A stretch of DNA of 15,112 nt from an uncultured Eubacterium sp. (GCA_910577225.1 CAJTMV010000058.1:1-15112); one strand, 5' to 3'; counted from the first letter of the stretch, positions 6,573 through 14,032 are shown. The notes: generated from the sequence alone by a model not told the origin. Translations and numbers: made by a program.

Positions 6573-6878
6573 GTGGATTCTAACAATTTCGGAGAAATAT
6601 TAAAAGATCTGCGTAAACGAGCTGGCCTGACTCAGGAACAGCTTGGAGAACAAATCGGCAAGTCCAAATCTGTCGTATCTTTTTACGAACTGCGGGAACG
6701 CAGTCCTTCTCCTGCAATATTGGTAAAGCTGGCATCTGTTTTTCATGTAAGTACCGATTACCTGCTAGGAGTCGATCCGTCAAGACGGCTGGATGTATCC
6801 GAACTGAGCGAAGAAGATATCACAGTTATAACGCTTATGATCGACCTGCTGAGAAAGAAAAATCACAAACTCCGCTGA
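6573..6878 (+). CDS. XRE-family helix-turn-helix transcriptional regulator
   Basis: A 101-residue DNA-binding protein. Residues 6-64 form a Cro/CI-type five-helix domain (LKDLRKRAGLTQEQLGEQIG, then SVVSFYELRERSPSP as recognition helix and turn, and VFHVSTDYLLG closing). The remainder is a short amphipathic helix pair that may dimerise. It starts at GTG 6573, chosen because GAGGTG lies 8 nt upstream; no nearby ATG fits. It is divergent from the PIN-ATPase unit with a shared 236-bp region, so it may regulate that unit or itself. It has a strong terminator. Phage or mobile origin is possible but not shown. Confidence 0.88.
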   Translation: MDSNNFGEILKDLRKRAGLTQEQLGEQIGKSKSVVSFYELRERSPSPAILVKLASVFHVSTDYLLGVDPSRRLDVSELSEEDITVITLMIDLLRKKNHKLR

Positions 6879-6879
6879 T

Positions 6880-6911
6880 ATGAGGGACAGGATAACCTGT
6901 TCCTCATTTTG
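6880..6911 (+). terminator. Rho-independent terminator of the XRE gene
   Basis: A 12-bp stem (6880-6891 with 6896-6907, one G-U), the tetraloop ATAA and the tail TTTTGTT. It overlaps the end of the stop codon region of the XRE gene. Confidence 0.8.
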
Positions 6912-6932
6912 TTATACTGCTATATCCGCCCC

Positions 6933-7346
6933 TTAATTACTGCCGCCACGCCATCTGCTTTTGGTTCCGTTATCCGATTCTTTTTCCGCCTTTTTTTTCA
7001 ACTCTCTGATTTCCGTATTGATCACACCGACTGATCCGGCTGACCTGGCCAGAATAAACCAAAAACCTGCTGCAGGCAATGCCGTAACCGGCATCAACAG
7101 TTTATATTCCTCTGAAAAAAGACAGAAAAGACTGGTGGCGCTCCAGATAAGAGCCCATGTAACCGATATCGTCTTTACAATGATCTCATTTATTTTCATT
7201 TTTCTCAAACTGCATATTGCAAATCCTGTGTCTTTGTTTTTTGCGGAAATGAACTCTTCAGCCTGCGGTCCAAATACCCCGCTACTTAAAAACTGTACTT
7301 CTGTATCCGCTTCTTTTTTTTGTTTATCATTTTTTTTAAATAACAT
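6933..7346 (-). CDS. small two-helix membrane protein, unknown function
   Basis: 137 residues. A basic N-terminus (KKNDKQKKE) precedes a soluble stretch to residue 55, then two hydrophobic segments at about 57-77 and 82-100 form a membrane hairpin, followed by a charged C-terminal helix (109-137). No signal peptide or recognised domain is visible. The ATG at 7346 follows GGGAGG with good spacing. It appears to be a single-gene unit between the XRE terminator and its own promoter. The ends face the cytoplasm by the positive-inside rule. I do not recognise the family. Confidence 0.75.
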   Translation of the reverse strand: MLFKKNDKQKKEADTEVQFLSSGVFGPQAEEFISAKNKDTGFAICSLRKMKINEIIVKTISVTWALIWSATSLFCLFSEEYKLLMPVTALPAAGFWFILARSAGSVGVINTEIRELKKKAEKESDNGTKSRWRGGSN

Positions 7347-7392
7347 ACGACCACCTCCCTAACCTCCGATCCATATCGGATGGCTGTCATAT

Positions 7393-7422
7393 ATTATAAC
7401 ACAGCTTTACTATTTCTTCCAG
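7393..7422 (-). promoter_or_regulatory. possible promoter of the small membrane protein gene
   Basis: Minus strand: -10 TATAAT at 7393-7398 and a weak -35 CTGGAA at 7417-7422, spacer 18 nt. Just downstream, a 6-bp dyad TCCGAT/ATCGGA with a 4-nt loop lies in the leader and might be a regulatory site. Confidence 0.4.
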
Positions 7423-7540
7423 TACTATCTGCATCATTCAGACACCCTTTTAGTATTTTTTTACAAATTATATGCTTTCTGCTTACATAAATTGTTTTTT
7501 GTTTCTGTAAAAATCCTAATACAGTTGATTCTACAGCAAT

Positions 7541-7578
7541 AAAAATCCCGTTGGCTGCTCCTTTCAGCTAACGGGATT
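7541..7578 (-). terminator. Rho-independent terminator of the lipoprotein-transglutaminase operon
   Basis: On the minus strand a 9-bp stem AATCCCGTT/AACGGGATT continues, past one mismatch, into a further GCTG/CAGC, with a 7-nt loop, then TTTATT. It lies 43 nt after the transglutaminase stop. The rest of 7347-7620 is AT-rich and shows no gene. Confidence 0.8.
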
Positions 7579-7620
7579 CCTATAATTGTAATTTGTTATC
7601 TGTCAAACCTGACAGCTATT

Positions 7621-8508
7621 TTATATCTGAACAACATATTTACGTGCGTTTTTATAATTAGGTCTGCCGTCTTTCCCACTCAGATCAAAACTAATCCCAT
7701 AATAACTATGATTTTTATCTGTAAGACTCCATGTCGGATCGTAAACTTTCCCATTTACTTCTGCCCAGCCATGTCCGCCGCTGGATACGGCATAGCACTC
7801 TTTATACCCGACCGCGTTCGCCAGGAATGCAAACGCAGCTCCAAACGCGTAACAATTTCCATGGCCCTCCTCAAACAGGTCCTGTGCATAGTTTTGCTCC
7901 CATTGTTTACTTTTCTCAAAATCCGGAGAACCCCGATACTGAAAATGTTTCAGCAGATACTCAAAACTTTTCTTTAGTTTTTCAGATTTTTTCATTTCTG
8001 GTTTTGTCGCTTTTTCAACGACTTTGTTCGCTTTTAGTAAAACATTTAATTTACCGGTAGCCGCTGCTGTCAGCTCTGCCTTTCCATCTTCTGCAAGATC
8101 GATTCCATTTATCGTTTTCTCGCTCTCCATGTAACCCTTTTTGCCATTAGCGATGTTAAAATAGTAATAATGACCGTCACAGGACTGCCAGCCGGTTCGC
8201 TGTATACCTTTTGCATCGAAATAATAATATTTTCCGTCGATCTCTTTCAGCCCCAGCGTCTTCTTCCCATTTTCGTAATAAAAAACTTTCTGGTTTCTGC
8301 TCTTCCACTTTCCCGATGCGTGCGCGTCCGATTCCTCTGTCTGAACATCATCCGGTTCCCGCTCCGCTTTATCTTTTGACTCGCGATCGAACAGCATCTC
8401 TTTCGGAATTTCAGCTGCCCGAACCTCCATGTGAGCCAGACATACTGACCACCCGAGTATCATCAGCAACATCTTTCCGGCTCTGATTTTTTTACTTCTT
8501 TCCTGCAT
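7621..8508 (-). CDS. secreted transglutaminase-like protein with cell-wall-binding repeats
   Basis: A predicted exported papain-fold protein of 295 residues. Residues 1-32 are a signal peptide (basic start, core MLLMILGWSVCLA, cleavage near VRAAE). An acidic linker follows. Residues 74-127 hold two or three choline/glucan-binding-type repeats (GLKEIDGKYYYF, TGWQSCDGHYYYF). The C-terminal transglutaminase-like domain (about 175-295) has the complete triad: C219 in GHGNCYAFG, H246 in GGHGWAEV and D257 in YDPTWS. It probably acts at the cell surface as a peptidase or cross-linking/hydrolysing enzyme; the substrate is unknown. I chose the ATG at 8508 because AGGAG lies 7 nt upstream and a signal peptide starts there. 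The same frame is open 100 codons further, but that part is antisense-free overlap with the lipoprotein gene in another frame. Second gene of a two-gene operon. Confidence 0.88.
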   Translation of the reverse strand: MQERSKKIRAGKMLLMILGWSVCLAHMEVRAAEIPKEMLFDRESKDKAEREPDDVQTEESDAHASGKWKSRNQKVFYYENGKKTLGLKEIDGKYYYFDAKGIQRTGWQSCDGHYYYFNIANGKKGYMESEKTINGIDLAEDGKAELTAAATGKLNVLLKANKVVEKATKPEMKKSEKLKKSFEYLLKHFQYRGSPDFEKSKQWEQNYAQDLFEEGHGNCYAFGAAFAFLANAVGYKECYAVSSGGHGWAEVNGKVYDPTWSLTDKNHSYYGISFDLSGKDGRPNYKNARKYVVQI

Positions 8509-8518
8509 CTGACCACTC

Positions 8519-8854
8519 CTAATATTCTTCCGTCTCCATACTTCCGTCTGAATAATATATTTCCACATATCCGTGTCCGCTTCCGTCACAGTCGTCATAC
8601 TTTTCCCGTCTGACTTCTGTTCTTTCTTCTCCGTCGCTGTCTGTCTTACCATCAGCATCGCTGTTAGTTTTGCTGTCTGTTGCGCTGTCCGTTTTGCCTT
8701 CTGCATCGCTGTTAGTTTTGCTGTCCGCATCAGCTGATGTCTCTGCGCCTGTCGTAGTTTTTGTATTCTTCCCATTATCTGCGGGATCTGTCCCACAGCC
8801 CGCTGCAAGTATTGCTGCCGTTAAAACTGATACTACTGTTATTCTCATCCGCAT
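8519..8854 (-). CDS. small repeat-containing lipoprotein
   Basis: A 111-residue predicted lipoprotein. The signal peptide MRMRITVVSVLTAAILAAGC ends in a lipobox with C20 as the lipidated cysteine. Residues 21-80 are a Thr/Ser/Asp/Lys-rich linker with a 16-residue repeat, a flexible surface spacer. The C-terminal 25 residues carry a compact motif (DDCDGSGHGYVEI, then YYSDGSM) that recalls a half zinc-ribbon and seems the only folded part. The ATG at 8854 is preceded by GGAGAG at correct spacing; an in-frame ATG at 8875 lacks a site. Its TAG stop lies 10 nt before the transglutaminase start and next to that gene's ribosome site, so the two are translated from one message. Function unknown; a cell-envelope role is inferred. 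Confidence 0.8.
   Translation of the reverse strand: MRMRITVVSVLTAAILAAGCGTDPADNGKNTKTTTGAETSADADSKTNSDAEGKTDSATDSKTNSDADGKTDSDGEERTEVRREKYDDCDGSGHGYVEIYYSDGSMETEEY
8655..8750. repeat. 48-bp direct repeat in the lipoprotein linker
   Basis: Two imperfect 48-bp units, identical over at least 23 bp at 8655 and 8703, encode the 16-residue repeat DSKTNSDAxGKTDSxx. The period keeps the frame, and it also keeps a neighbouring frame open, producing a false upstream extension of the transglutaminase gene. Confidence 0.75.
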
Positions 8855-8983
8855 GGTTCTCTCTCCTGTCTGCATTCAGTCTCAGAAAACAATTCTGATC
8901 TTACATAAATTTACCATAATAAAATTATAAAATCAATAGCGATAAAAAACTACTGACATTTATAAAATTTTAACAAATTAAAG

Positions 8984-9012
8984 TTGCAAGTTATTTAATT
9001 TTGTAGTAAAAT
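8984..9012 (+). promoter_or_regulatory. promoter of the nucleotide-processing cassette
   Basis: -35 TTGCAA at 8984-8989 and -10 TAAAAT at 9007-9012, spacer 17 nt, 25 nt before the first start codon. It lies in the divergent region facing the lipoprotein gene. No other clear promoter is seen before the AraC-type gene, so this one probably drives all five genes. Confidence 0.65.
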
Positions 9013-9037
9013 ATTACAATAAAAAGGAGGTTTTGAT

Positions 9038-10531
9038 TTGAAATATATAGATTTAGCAAGAAAAGCAGATGAAGCGCTCCGTATTGGCATCGAATTTATT
9101 GTCGACAAAGAAAATATACTTCCTTCGGCCTGGGATACGGATGGCTTGGGATGGCACGAACAATGGCGAAATGCCGTCTATGCAGGAGTATATGCCTCCT
9201 GTGAAGGTATCATTTTGCTAAGCCATGTAAAGCAAAAGCATTTGATTCTTAATGATACAGAACTAATAAACAAAGTTTATTTCCATAATTTATGTCACAT
9301 TTTTGACGAGCGAAATCTGATCGATCTGTCTCTCGATTATGGGCCAAACAGAAAAATGCAAAGAGACAAGACGTTAAATGCTACTTATAAACTGGCTAAA
9401 TTTCTATGGGCATCCAGTTACGTAGAACAAAGCGATCCTTACCTGTGTAACCAGATTTTAAATAAACTAAACGAATTGTATAATCCCGAACTACATATGT
9501 TCAAAAATACAGCTACAGACCAGGGAGACAATATTTTAGCAACAATATTCGCTTATATTGCGTTAACTCATCTGACTCCGGATAATAAAAAAATAAAAGA
9601 GATTGAAGATGTATTTTATCGTACTTTAGAACAGGCTAATAAAATCGATGACAGCAATTTTGATACGCTGGTTTTTATTTTATGGGGAATTTCGCAAAAT
9701 CCTGAACACTGCCAGGAAATGGTAATCGAAAAAGCTGTCGAATGTATAAAACTGCTTTTAAAATACAAAAATTTAAAAAACGATACGATATATGAAGACC
9801 GATATAACATCCGAACAATAAATACCAGGGACGACTTTAGTATTAACAAATATTTTATACTGCTTATTGCGTTGGAACAATTTATTTATTATAAATATTT
9901 AAATAAATCATACGTTGATTTTCTTATTCCGGAAATAAATACGATTTCTGATAAGATTAGAAACGCTCATTTCTATAGTAAAGACGACACCCTTAAAAAT
10001 TCACGTTTCTGGGAAAACTGCTACGCTTTGCATATTTTAGATACTTTTTCTAATCTGGTCGCAAAATTTAAATTTCAGGAGGATAATTTTATGATTATTA
10101 AGCCTAAAAATTTTAAGGATATAACTCCGGTTGTTAATAAAAAATTGTGTGTCGTACTTATGCCATTTAACAACGACTGGTCAGACGGAGTCTATGGTAG
10201 TTTTGCAGATGTTGATTTAGGTTTCAGGTTTTGGCGTAGTGACAAGTCTCGTAACGACGGTAGTATTATCGATATGATTTGGGAAATGATAAACAATGCA
10301 TATTTTGTCATTGCCGATTGCACCGGTAAAAATCCAAATGTTTTTTATGAACTGGGTATCGCTCACACATTAGGAAAACCAGTCTTTTTGTGCGCGCAAA
10401 ATCGGGAAGATTTTCCTTTTGATGTTACTCATATACGAAGTCATGTATATAGTTTATCCATCAATGGCCAGAATAAGCTAAGACATACCATTAGAGACTT
10501 CATCCAGGAATTACAGGAGCAGGAGAATTAA
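9038..10531 (+). CDS. two-domain protein: helical N-terminal half and nucleoside-deoxyribosyltransferase-like C-terminal domain
   Basis: 497 residues with no signal peptide or membrane segment. Residues 1-345 are all-helical with aromatic-rich repeats (DTDGLGWHEQW, VYASCEGI, DQGDNILATIFAYIAL, NSRFWENCYALHILDTF) suggestive of an alpha/alpha toroid; the family is not recognised. Residues 370-490 match the NDT-like Rossmannoid fold: a first strand ending in MPF (375-377), D427 in VIADCTG, then NPNVFYELGIAHTLGKPV (432-449) where E438 aligns with the catalytic Glu of nucleoside 2-deoxyribosyltransferases, and FPFDV (459-463). Such domains cleave N-glycosidic bonds in nucleosides or nucleotides and occur as effectors in conflict systems. 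It starts at TTG 9038, chosen because a strong AAGGAGG lies 7 nt upstream. It is AT-richer than its downstream partners. First gene of the cassette, 3 nt before the Nudix gene. Confidence 0.8.
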   Translation: MKYIDLARKADEALRIGIEFIVDKENILPSAWDTDGLGWHEQWRNAVYAGVYASCEGIILLSHVKQKHLILNDTELINKVYFHNLCHIFDERNLIDLSLDYGPNRKMQRDKTLNATYKLAKFLWASSYVEQSDPYLCNQILNKLNELYNPELHMFKNTATDQGDNILATIFAYIALTHLTPDNKKIKEIEDVFYRTLEQANKIDDSNFDTLVFILWGISQNPEHCQEMVIEKAVECIKLLLKYKNLKNDTIYEDRYNIRTINTRDDFSINKYFILLIALEQFIYYKYLNKSYVDFLIPEINTISDKIRNAHFYSKDDTLKNSRFWENCYALHILDTFSNLVAKFKFQEDNFMIIKPKNFKDITPVVNKKLCVVLMPFNNDWSDGVYGSFADVDLGFRFWRSDKSRNDGSIIDMIWEMINNAYFVIADCTGKNPNVFYELGIAHTLGKPVFLCAQNREDFPFDVTHIRSHVYSLSINGQNKLRHTIRDFIQELQEQEN

Positions 10532-10534
10532 CTT

Positions 10535-11029
10535 ATGCAGCAATTTAAATTCTCACAAAAAGCATTTATCGTTAACGACGGAAAATTACTGCTCGTAAAG
10601 AAATCAGGAAACGATCCTTACCATCCAAACGAATGGGAAGTACCTGGCGGACGAATGAAATTCGGCGAAAAACCCGAAGAACATATCAAACGTGAAGTAA
10701 AAGAAGAGGTCGGTCTGGACATCGAAATCGGCTCTCCGTTTGCGATATGGTCATGGATCCTGGAAAAAGAGGATATGGATGCGGACAATACGCTGACGCA
10801 GATCGTCGCTGTCGGCAGTTACTGTCGTCCCCTGAATCTGCACATTTCTCCAAACGGAAGAGTTACTGGCGATTATCTGTCCGACATAAAATGGGTTCCT
10901 GTTGATAAAGTGCTTACTTATAATCTTATTCCGGATATTATACCTGCCATGAAAACCTTTGTGGCATATTTTAAAAACAGCCAGTGGGAAACTTTTTCCT
11001 CCCACAGCATGCCAGATATCACTTTTTAG
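10535..11029 (+). CDS. Nudix hydrolase
   Basis: A cytoplasmic Mg-dependent hydrolase of nucleoside diphosphates linked to another moiety. The 164-residue protein has an intact Nudix box Gx5Ex7REUxEExGU at residues 39-61 (G39, E45, R53, E54, E57, E58, G60), preceded by NEWEVPGG. No second domain is present; the specificity cannot be read from sequence and could be nucleotide sugars, NAD-type or oxidised nucleotides. The ATG at 10535 has AGGAG at 10521-10525 inside the end of the preceding gene, 3 nt after its stop. The stop codon at 11027-11029 overlaps the AGGAGG of the next gene, so translation is tightly linked. Confidence 0.93.
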   Translation: MQQFKFSQKAFIVNDGKLLLVKKSGNDPYHPNEWEVPGGRMKFGEKPEEHIKREVKEEVGLDIEIGSPFAIWSWILEKEDMDADNTLTQIVAVGSYCRPLNLHISPNGRVTGDYLSDIKWVPVDKVLTYNLIPDIIPAMKTFVAYFKNSQWETFSSHSMPDITF

Positions 11030-11040
11030 GAGGTTCGGCA

Positions 11041-11724
11041 ATGTCTAATCGATGTGTCTTTTGTAAAGAAAACAGATTTCGCCTGAATCAAAAGGCCGGA
11101 CTGGATGTTCAGCAAGCGGTTATTTATGAAAATGAACGCATCTGTATTACTCCGGATCTCGCGCCTTTAACATCCGGCCACTTGCTGATCCTGTCACAGG
11201 ACCACTTTAACAGTTACGCAGATGCACCTGTTTGTGTGATAAACGACTTATTGTATGTGATTCGCTATCTATCTGATACTGTTTTTCCAAATTCCGAAAT
11301 TACATGGTTTGAACATGGAGCCGTTTTTCCCGATACTGCAGGCGCATCTGTAAATCATGCGCATCTGCATATTATTCCGCATGCGCTGAACCTGGAAGCA
11401 GACATCGAATCCGATCATATGTATTGCAAAAAAACTCCGTTTTCAATAAATGCATTATCTGATTTCGCATCTGCACAGCCTTATTTATGGATTGGAAACA
11501 GGCAAAATTCTTTTATCTATTCTGTAAACGAGCTGCCCCGCCAGTACCTGAGAAAAAAAGCTGCCAGCTTATTAGACTGTAAACATTACGACTGGCAGCA
11601 GACTTATCTGTCGGAGTATTCACGAAAAGCATATAAAGAAACCATTCATCTGTACACCGAAGAAAGGCCGGTATTACATGGATATTCATCATACAATCAA
11701 CTATCTGCAGACTTTGTTCCCTGA
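11041..11724 (+). CDS. HIT-family (histidine triad) protein
   Basis: A nucleotide-binding hydrolase or transferase family that attacks the alpha-phosphate of nucleotides (phosphoramidates, dinucleoside polyphosphates). The 227 residues carry C5-x-x-C8, a possible zinc pair, and the triad H106-A-H108-L-H110-I-I followed by P113-H114, with the conserved SGHLLIL segment at 45-51 and a FEHG motif at 90-93. Residues beyond 120 are a family-specific extension. The ATG at 11041 was chosen for the AGGAGG at 11028-11033; an open frame extends further upstream but lacks a site. The last 47 nt overlap the next gene in another frame. The active-site histidine is intact, so an active enzyme is expected. 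Confidence 0.88.
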   Translation: MSNRCVFCKENRFRLNQKAGLDVQQAVIYENERICITPDLAPLTSGHLLILSQDHFNSYADAPVCVINDLLYVIRYLSDTVFPNSEITWFEHGAVFPDTAGASVNHAHLHIIPHALNLEADIESDHMYCKKTPFSINALSDFASAQPYLWIGNRQNSFIYSVNELPRQYLRKKAASLLDCKHYDWQQTYLSEYSRKAYKETIHLYTEERPVLHGYSSYNQLSADFVP

Positions 11725-13045
11725 TATCCGCCAATTGCCAGAAAAGGAGATACAGGCGTTTATCATTCAGGAAATTCTGAAAAGTCCCTATCCGCGCGTC
11801 GATCATCAAAAAGTCCATCAACTAATGGGTAAAGACTATGTTCCCGGACTTTTCTGGCTGCGGGACAGAAAAGAGAAACCAGCTTATCTGTCTGAAGAAT
11901 CGAAAATACCTTTTCATCTCTGGCTGTATCAAAAATTCGAGGCGGAGGCAGATCAGCTTGCAAAGAATCCTTTATTGGCACTAGCAATTGCACAAACAGG
12001 CAAAGAGACGATTCTTACGCATGCTCTTCATATATTAGGATTTTACGATTCGGATCATATCATGTTTTTAGATAAGATCATTAATCAGGAATTCAGCGAT
12101 ATTTTCAGAAGAATACTTATGCTCATTTTGACGGGCGATTCCCTTTTCATCTTCCATAACCATAGAGAATTTAATGAACTTGGCAGACAGACTGTGCCTT
12201 TGATATTGGAATGCACAAAGCAGTATTCTTTTAGAGACAGACTCTTTCAGTCTGTAGCAGGCGGTATCATTGGATTAAACATCAAAGAGGAAAAAATAAG
12301 CACCGCGCCCATCAGTTTAAAGAATAATTTTTCTCTAAATCAGACGACTATTCCGGAACTTTGTGATAAAATAGAAGTCTGTATCCATGATCCGCGTAAA
12401 ATAGCAATCGACTGTTACAATGAGTATTACAACGAGGTCATAAATGGAAAAAACGTAACGGTTGCATGGATGACAGACGACTATATTCAGACTATTTTCG
12501 AACTGAAATTTATAGAAGAGCAGATGACTTATAATCTGTCGCTCACTTTTACTTTAATACCAAGATATGATTCCTATTCCAATGACGCCAGCTATGCAGA
12601 CGTTATGGACATGCTCCGTCTGCCTGTTTTGGAGCGTCTGCATCAGTATTATCGTTCCGGCAGATTCTATGTATGCAGAAATGGGATGGATATCAGTACG
12701 TTTGACGGATATCGGATGTCTGAAGAAGTATATCGCTTGCTAAATCATGCAGATATCGTAGTTATATCCGGTGCAAGAGCTTATGAAATGTCGCAGGGTA
12801 TGGACAAAATCGTTTATTATACGGGTATTGTCGTATGTAAATCGTATACAGAATCTATTACGGGATTTTCAAAAGATTCTGGCCAGCTTATTTTTCTGAG
12901 GCAGGGAAAAAAAGAACATTCTTTTGAAAACTTCGCGAAAAGAGCCGAACGGAAAATGCATACGGACGATGGCCTTATTCCTGTCGCTGGCAAAACTGCC
13001 AGGGAATATTATGAAGAAAAATATAAAAGGCAGAGTACTCTTTGA
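11678..13045 (+). CDS. DUF89/ARMT1-like protein (damage-control phosphatase family, degenerate motifs)
   Basis: 455 residues. Residues 1-200 are helical. The C-terminal half has the order of strands and motifs of the DUF89/ARMT1-like domain: a motif equivalent to the DNAGE loop at TDDYIQTIFELKFIEEQM (266-283), a segment SNDASYADVMDML (301-313) like the conserved ND..xED, and ADIVVISGARAYE (358-370) in place of the usual DLVIAKGxxNYE. Members of the family are metal-dependent phosphatases acting on damaged or excess phosphometabolites. Here the DNAG signature and the conserved lysine before the glycine are changed, so activity or specificity may differ. The ATG at 11678 (GAAAGG 10 nt upstream) overlaps the HIT gene by 47 nt. 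The family assignment is from motif order by eye and moderately sure. Confidence 0.6.
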   Translation: MDIHHTINYLQTLFPDIRQLPEKEIQAFIIQEILKSPYPRVDHQKVHQLMGKDYVPGLFWLRDRKEKPAYLSEESKIPFHLWLYQKFEAEADQLAKNPLLALAIAQTGKETILTHALHILGFYDSDHIMFLDKIINQEFSDIFRRILMLILTGDSLFIFHNHREFNELGRQTVPLILECTKQYSFRDRLFQSVAGGIIGLNIKEEKISTAPISLKNNFSLNQTTIPELCDKIEVCIHDPRKIAIDCYNEYYNEVINGKNVTVAWMTDDYIQTIFELKFIEEQMTYNLSLTFTLIPRYDSYSNDASYADVMDMLRLPVLERLHQYYRSGRFYVCRNGMDISTFDGYRMSEEVYRLLNHADIVVISGARAYEMSQGMDKIVYYTGIVVCKSYTESITGFSKDSGQLIFLRQGKKEHSFENFAKRAERKMHTDDGLIPVAGKTAREYYEEKYKRQSTL

Positions 13046-13097
13046 ATAAGTCTGCTCGTCATAAGATGCCCGCTGATACAATATGGATGAATCTGCT

Positions 13098-13943
13098 ATG
13101 AAAAAATTGTTTAATATTGTAAAATACAATCTCGATACAGGAAGCAGCCGCATGTTTCACTCTGGACCGCATTATCAAATCGTCTTTGTCATACATGGAA
13201 TGTGTCGTTTTTTGGAAAACATCCAGCAGCTCTGCCGTCCCTCTGATATTATCTTTTTAAAACCGGGGCAAACGCAGGAAATTGTTTCTGTTTCACAAAA
13301 AAGCAACTGTCGGCTGCTTGGCATCACGATTCCGGAAGAATCCCTCGTAATGCTTTCTGATCCTACCTGTGATCTGGCAGCAAATTTTCGTTTCGCCCCA
13401 TATAATACAGCCGTGATCCCAGGAGAAATGAAATCTACCATGCTGCTTCGTAATATGATCACGAAACTGGATACATTAAAAGACGAGGATATGAAGCCTG
13501 GCATTGAATTATATGAGAAAAGCCTGTTCACCACATTCCTTGTTCTGTTTTTACGTACCTGTATCCAGAGTGATCAGATGTATCAGTTTCACCAAAAGAA
13601 AATGCTTATGATCGACGATGTATTTGAATACATCAGCCAGCATCTGACTGAAGATCTTTCTTTAAAAAAACTGGAAGAGGTATTTTTCATTTCTGGCGAA
13701 CATATTTCCAGAGAATTTAAAAAAAGTACAGGCGTTACGCTGCACTCTTACATTACACGCGCCCGAATCGATCTGAGTAAAAAATATCTCCTTCAGGATC
13801 TGTCAGTCCGCGACGTCTGTCAGTTATGCGGATTCAGCAGTTATAACCACTTTTTTAAGATGTTTAAAAAAGAATGCGGTATGACGCCGATGGAATATTA
13901 TCAGAAAACATGCGAAAAAAAAGATACGGACCGCATTTTTTAA
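13098..13943 (+). CDS. AraC-family transcriptional regulator
   Basis: About 281 residues. An N-terminal cupin-like sensor (about 1-150, with HSGPHYQIVFVIHG and SDIIFLKPGQTQEI as the typical beta-barrel strands) is followed by a C-terminal double helix-turn-helix (about 180-275): LSLKKLEEVFFISGEHISRE as the first and VRDVCQLCGFSSYNHFFKMF as the second, then the family signature KKECGMTPMEYY. The ligand is unknown. The ATG at 13098 has GGATGA at 13085-13090 at correct spacing; the upstream in-frame ATG at 13083 (5 residues longer) has none. It follows the DUF89-like gene by about 50 nt on the same strand, so it is probably the cassette's own regulator. No convincing terminator is seen after it. 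Confidence 0.88.
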   Translation: MKKLFNIVKYNLDTGSSRMFHSGPHYQIVFVIHGMCRFLENIQQLCRPSDIIFLKPGQTQEIVSVSQKSNCRLLGITIPEESLVMLSDPTCDLAANFRFAPYNTAVIPGEMKSTMLLRNMITKLDTLKDEDMKPGIELYEKSLFTTFLVLFLRTCIQSDQMYQFHQKKMLMIDDVFEYISQHLTEDLSLKKLEEVFFISGEHISREFKKSTGVTLHSYITRARIDLSKKYLLQDLSVRDVCQLCGFSSYNHFFKMFKKECGMTPMEYYQKTCEKKDTDRIF

Positions 13944-14003
13944 TGCATTTACTTCTAATGAGCTGCTGTTTTTGCTGCTTTCCTGTCCTTTATGATCAAT
14001 CAT
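13824..14003 (-). pseudogene. small ORF with an ideal ribosome site, possibly a truncated gene start
   Basis: An AAGGAGGT at 14012-14019 sits 8 nt before ATG 14003. The reading frame (59 codons) begins MIDHKGQESSKNSSS, then runs antisense into the 3' end of the AraC gene. The first 25 or so codons look coding; the rest looks like run-on. It may be the surviving 5' end of a gene whose remainder was lost at the cassette border. No family is recognised. Confidence 0.3.
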
Positions 14004-14032
14004 TTTTGTGTACCTCCTTAAATTCATAATGT

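Noticed and set aside
8509..8808. Upstream extension of the transglutaminase gene by 100 codons
   Set aside because: It overlaps the lipoprotein gene in another frame, is low complexity, and the true start at 8508 has a ribosome site and signal peptide.
13905..13950. Terminator after the AraC gene
   Set aside because: The only pairings (ATGCG/CGCAT around a 16-nt loop, GCAT/ATGC) are short and weak, though a T-run is present.
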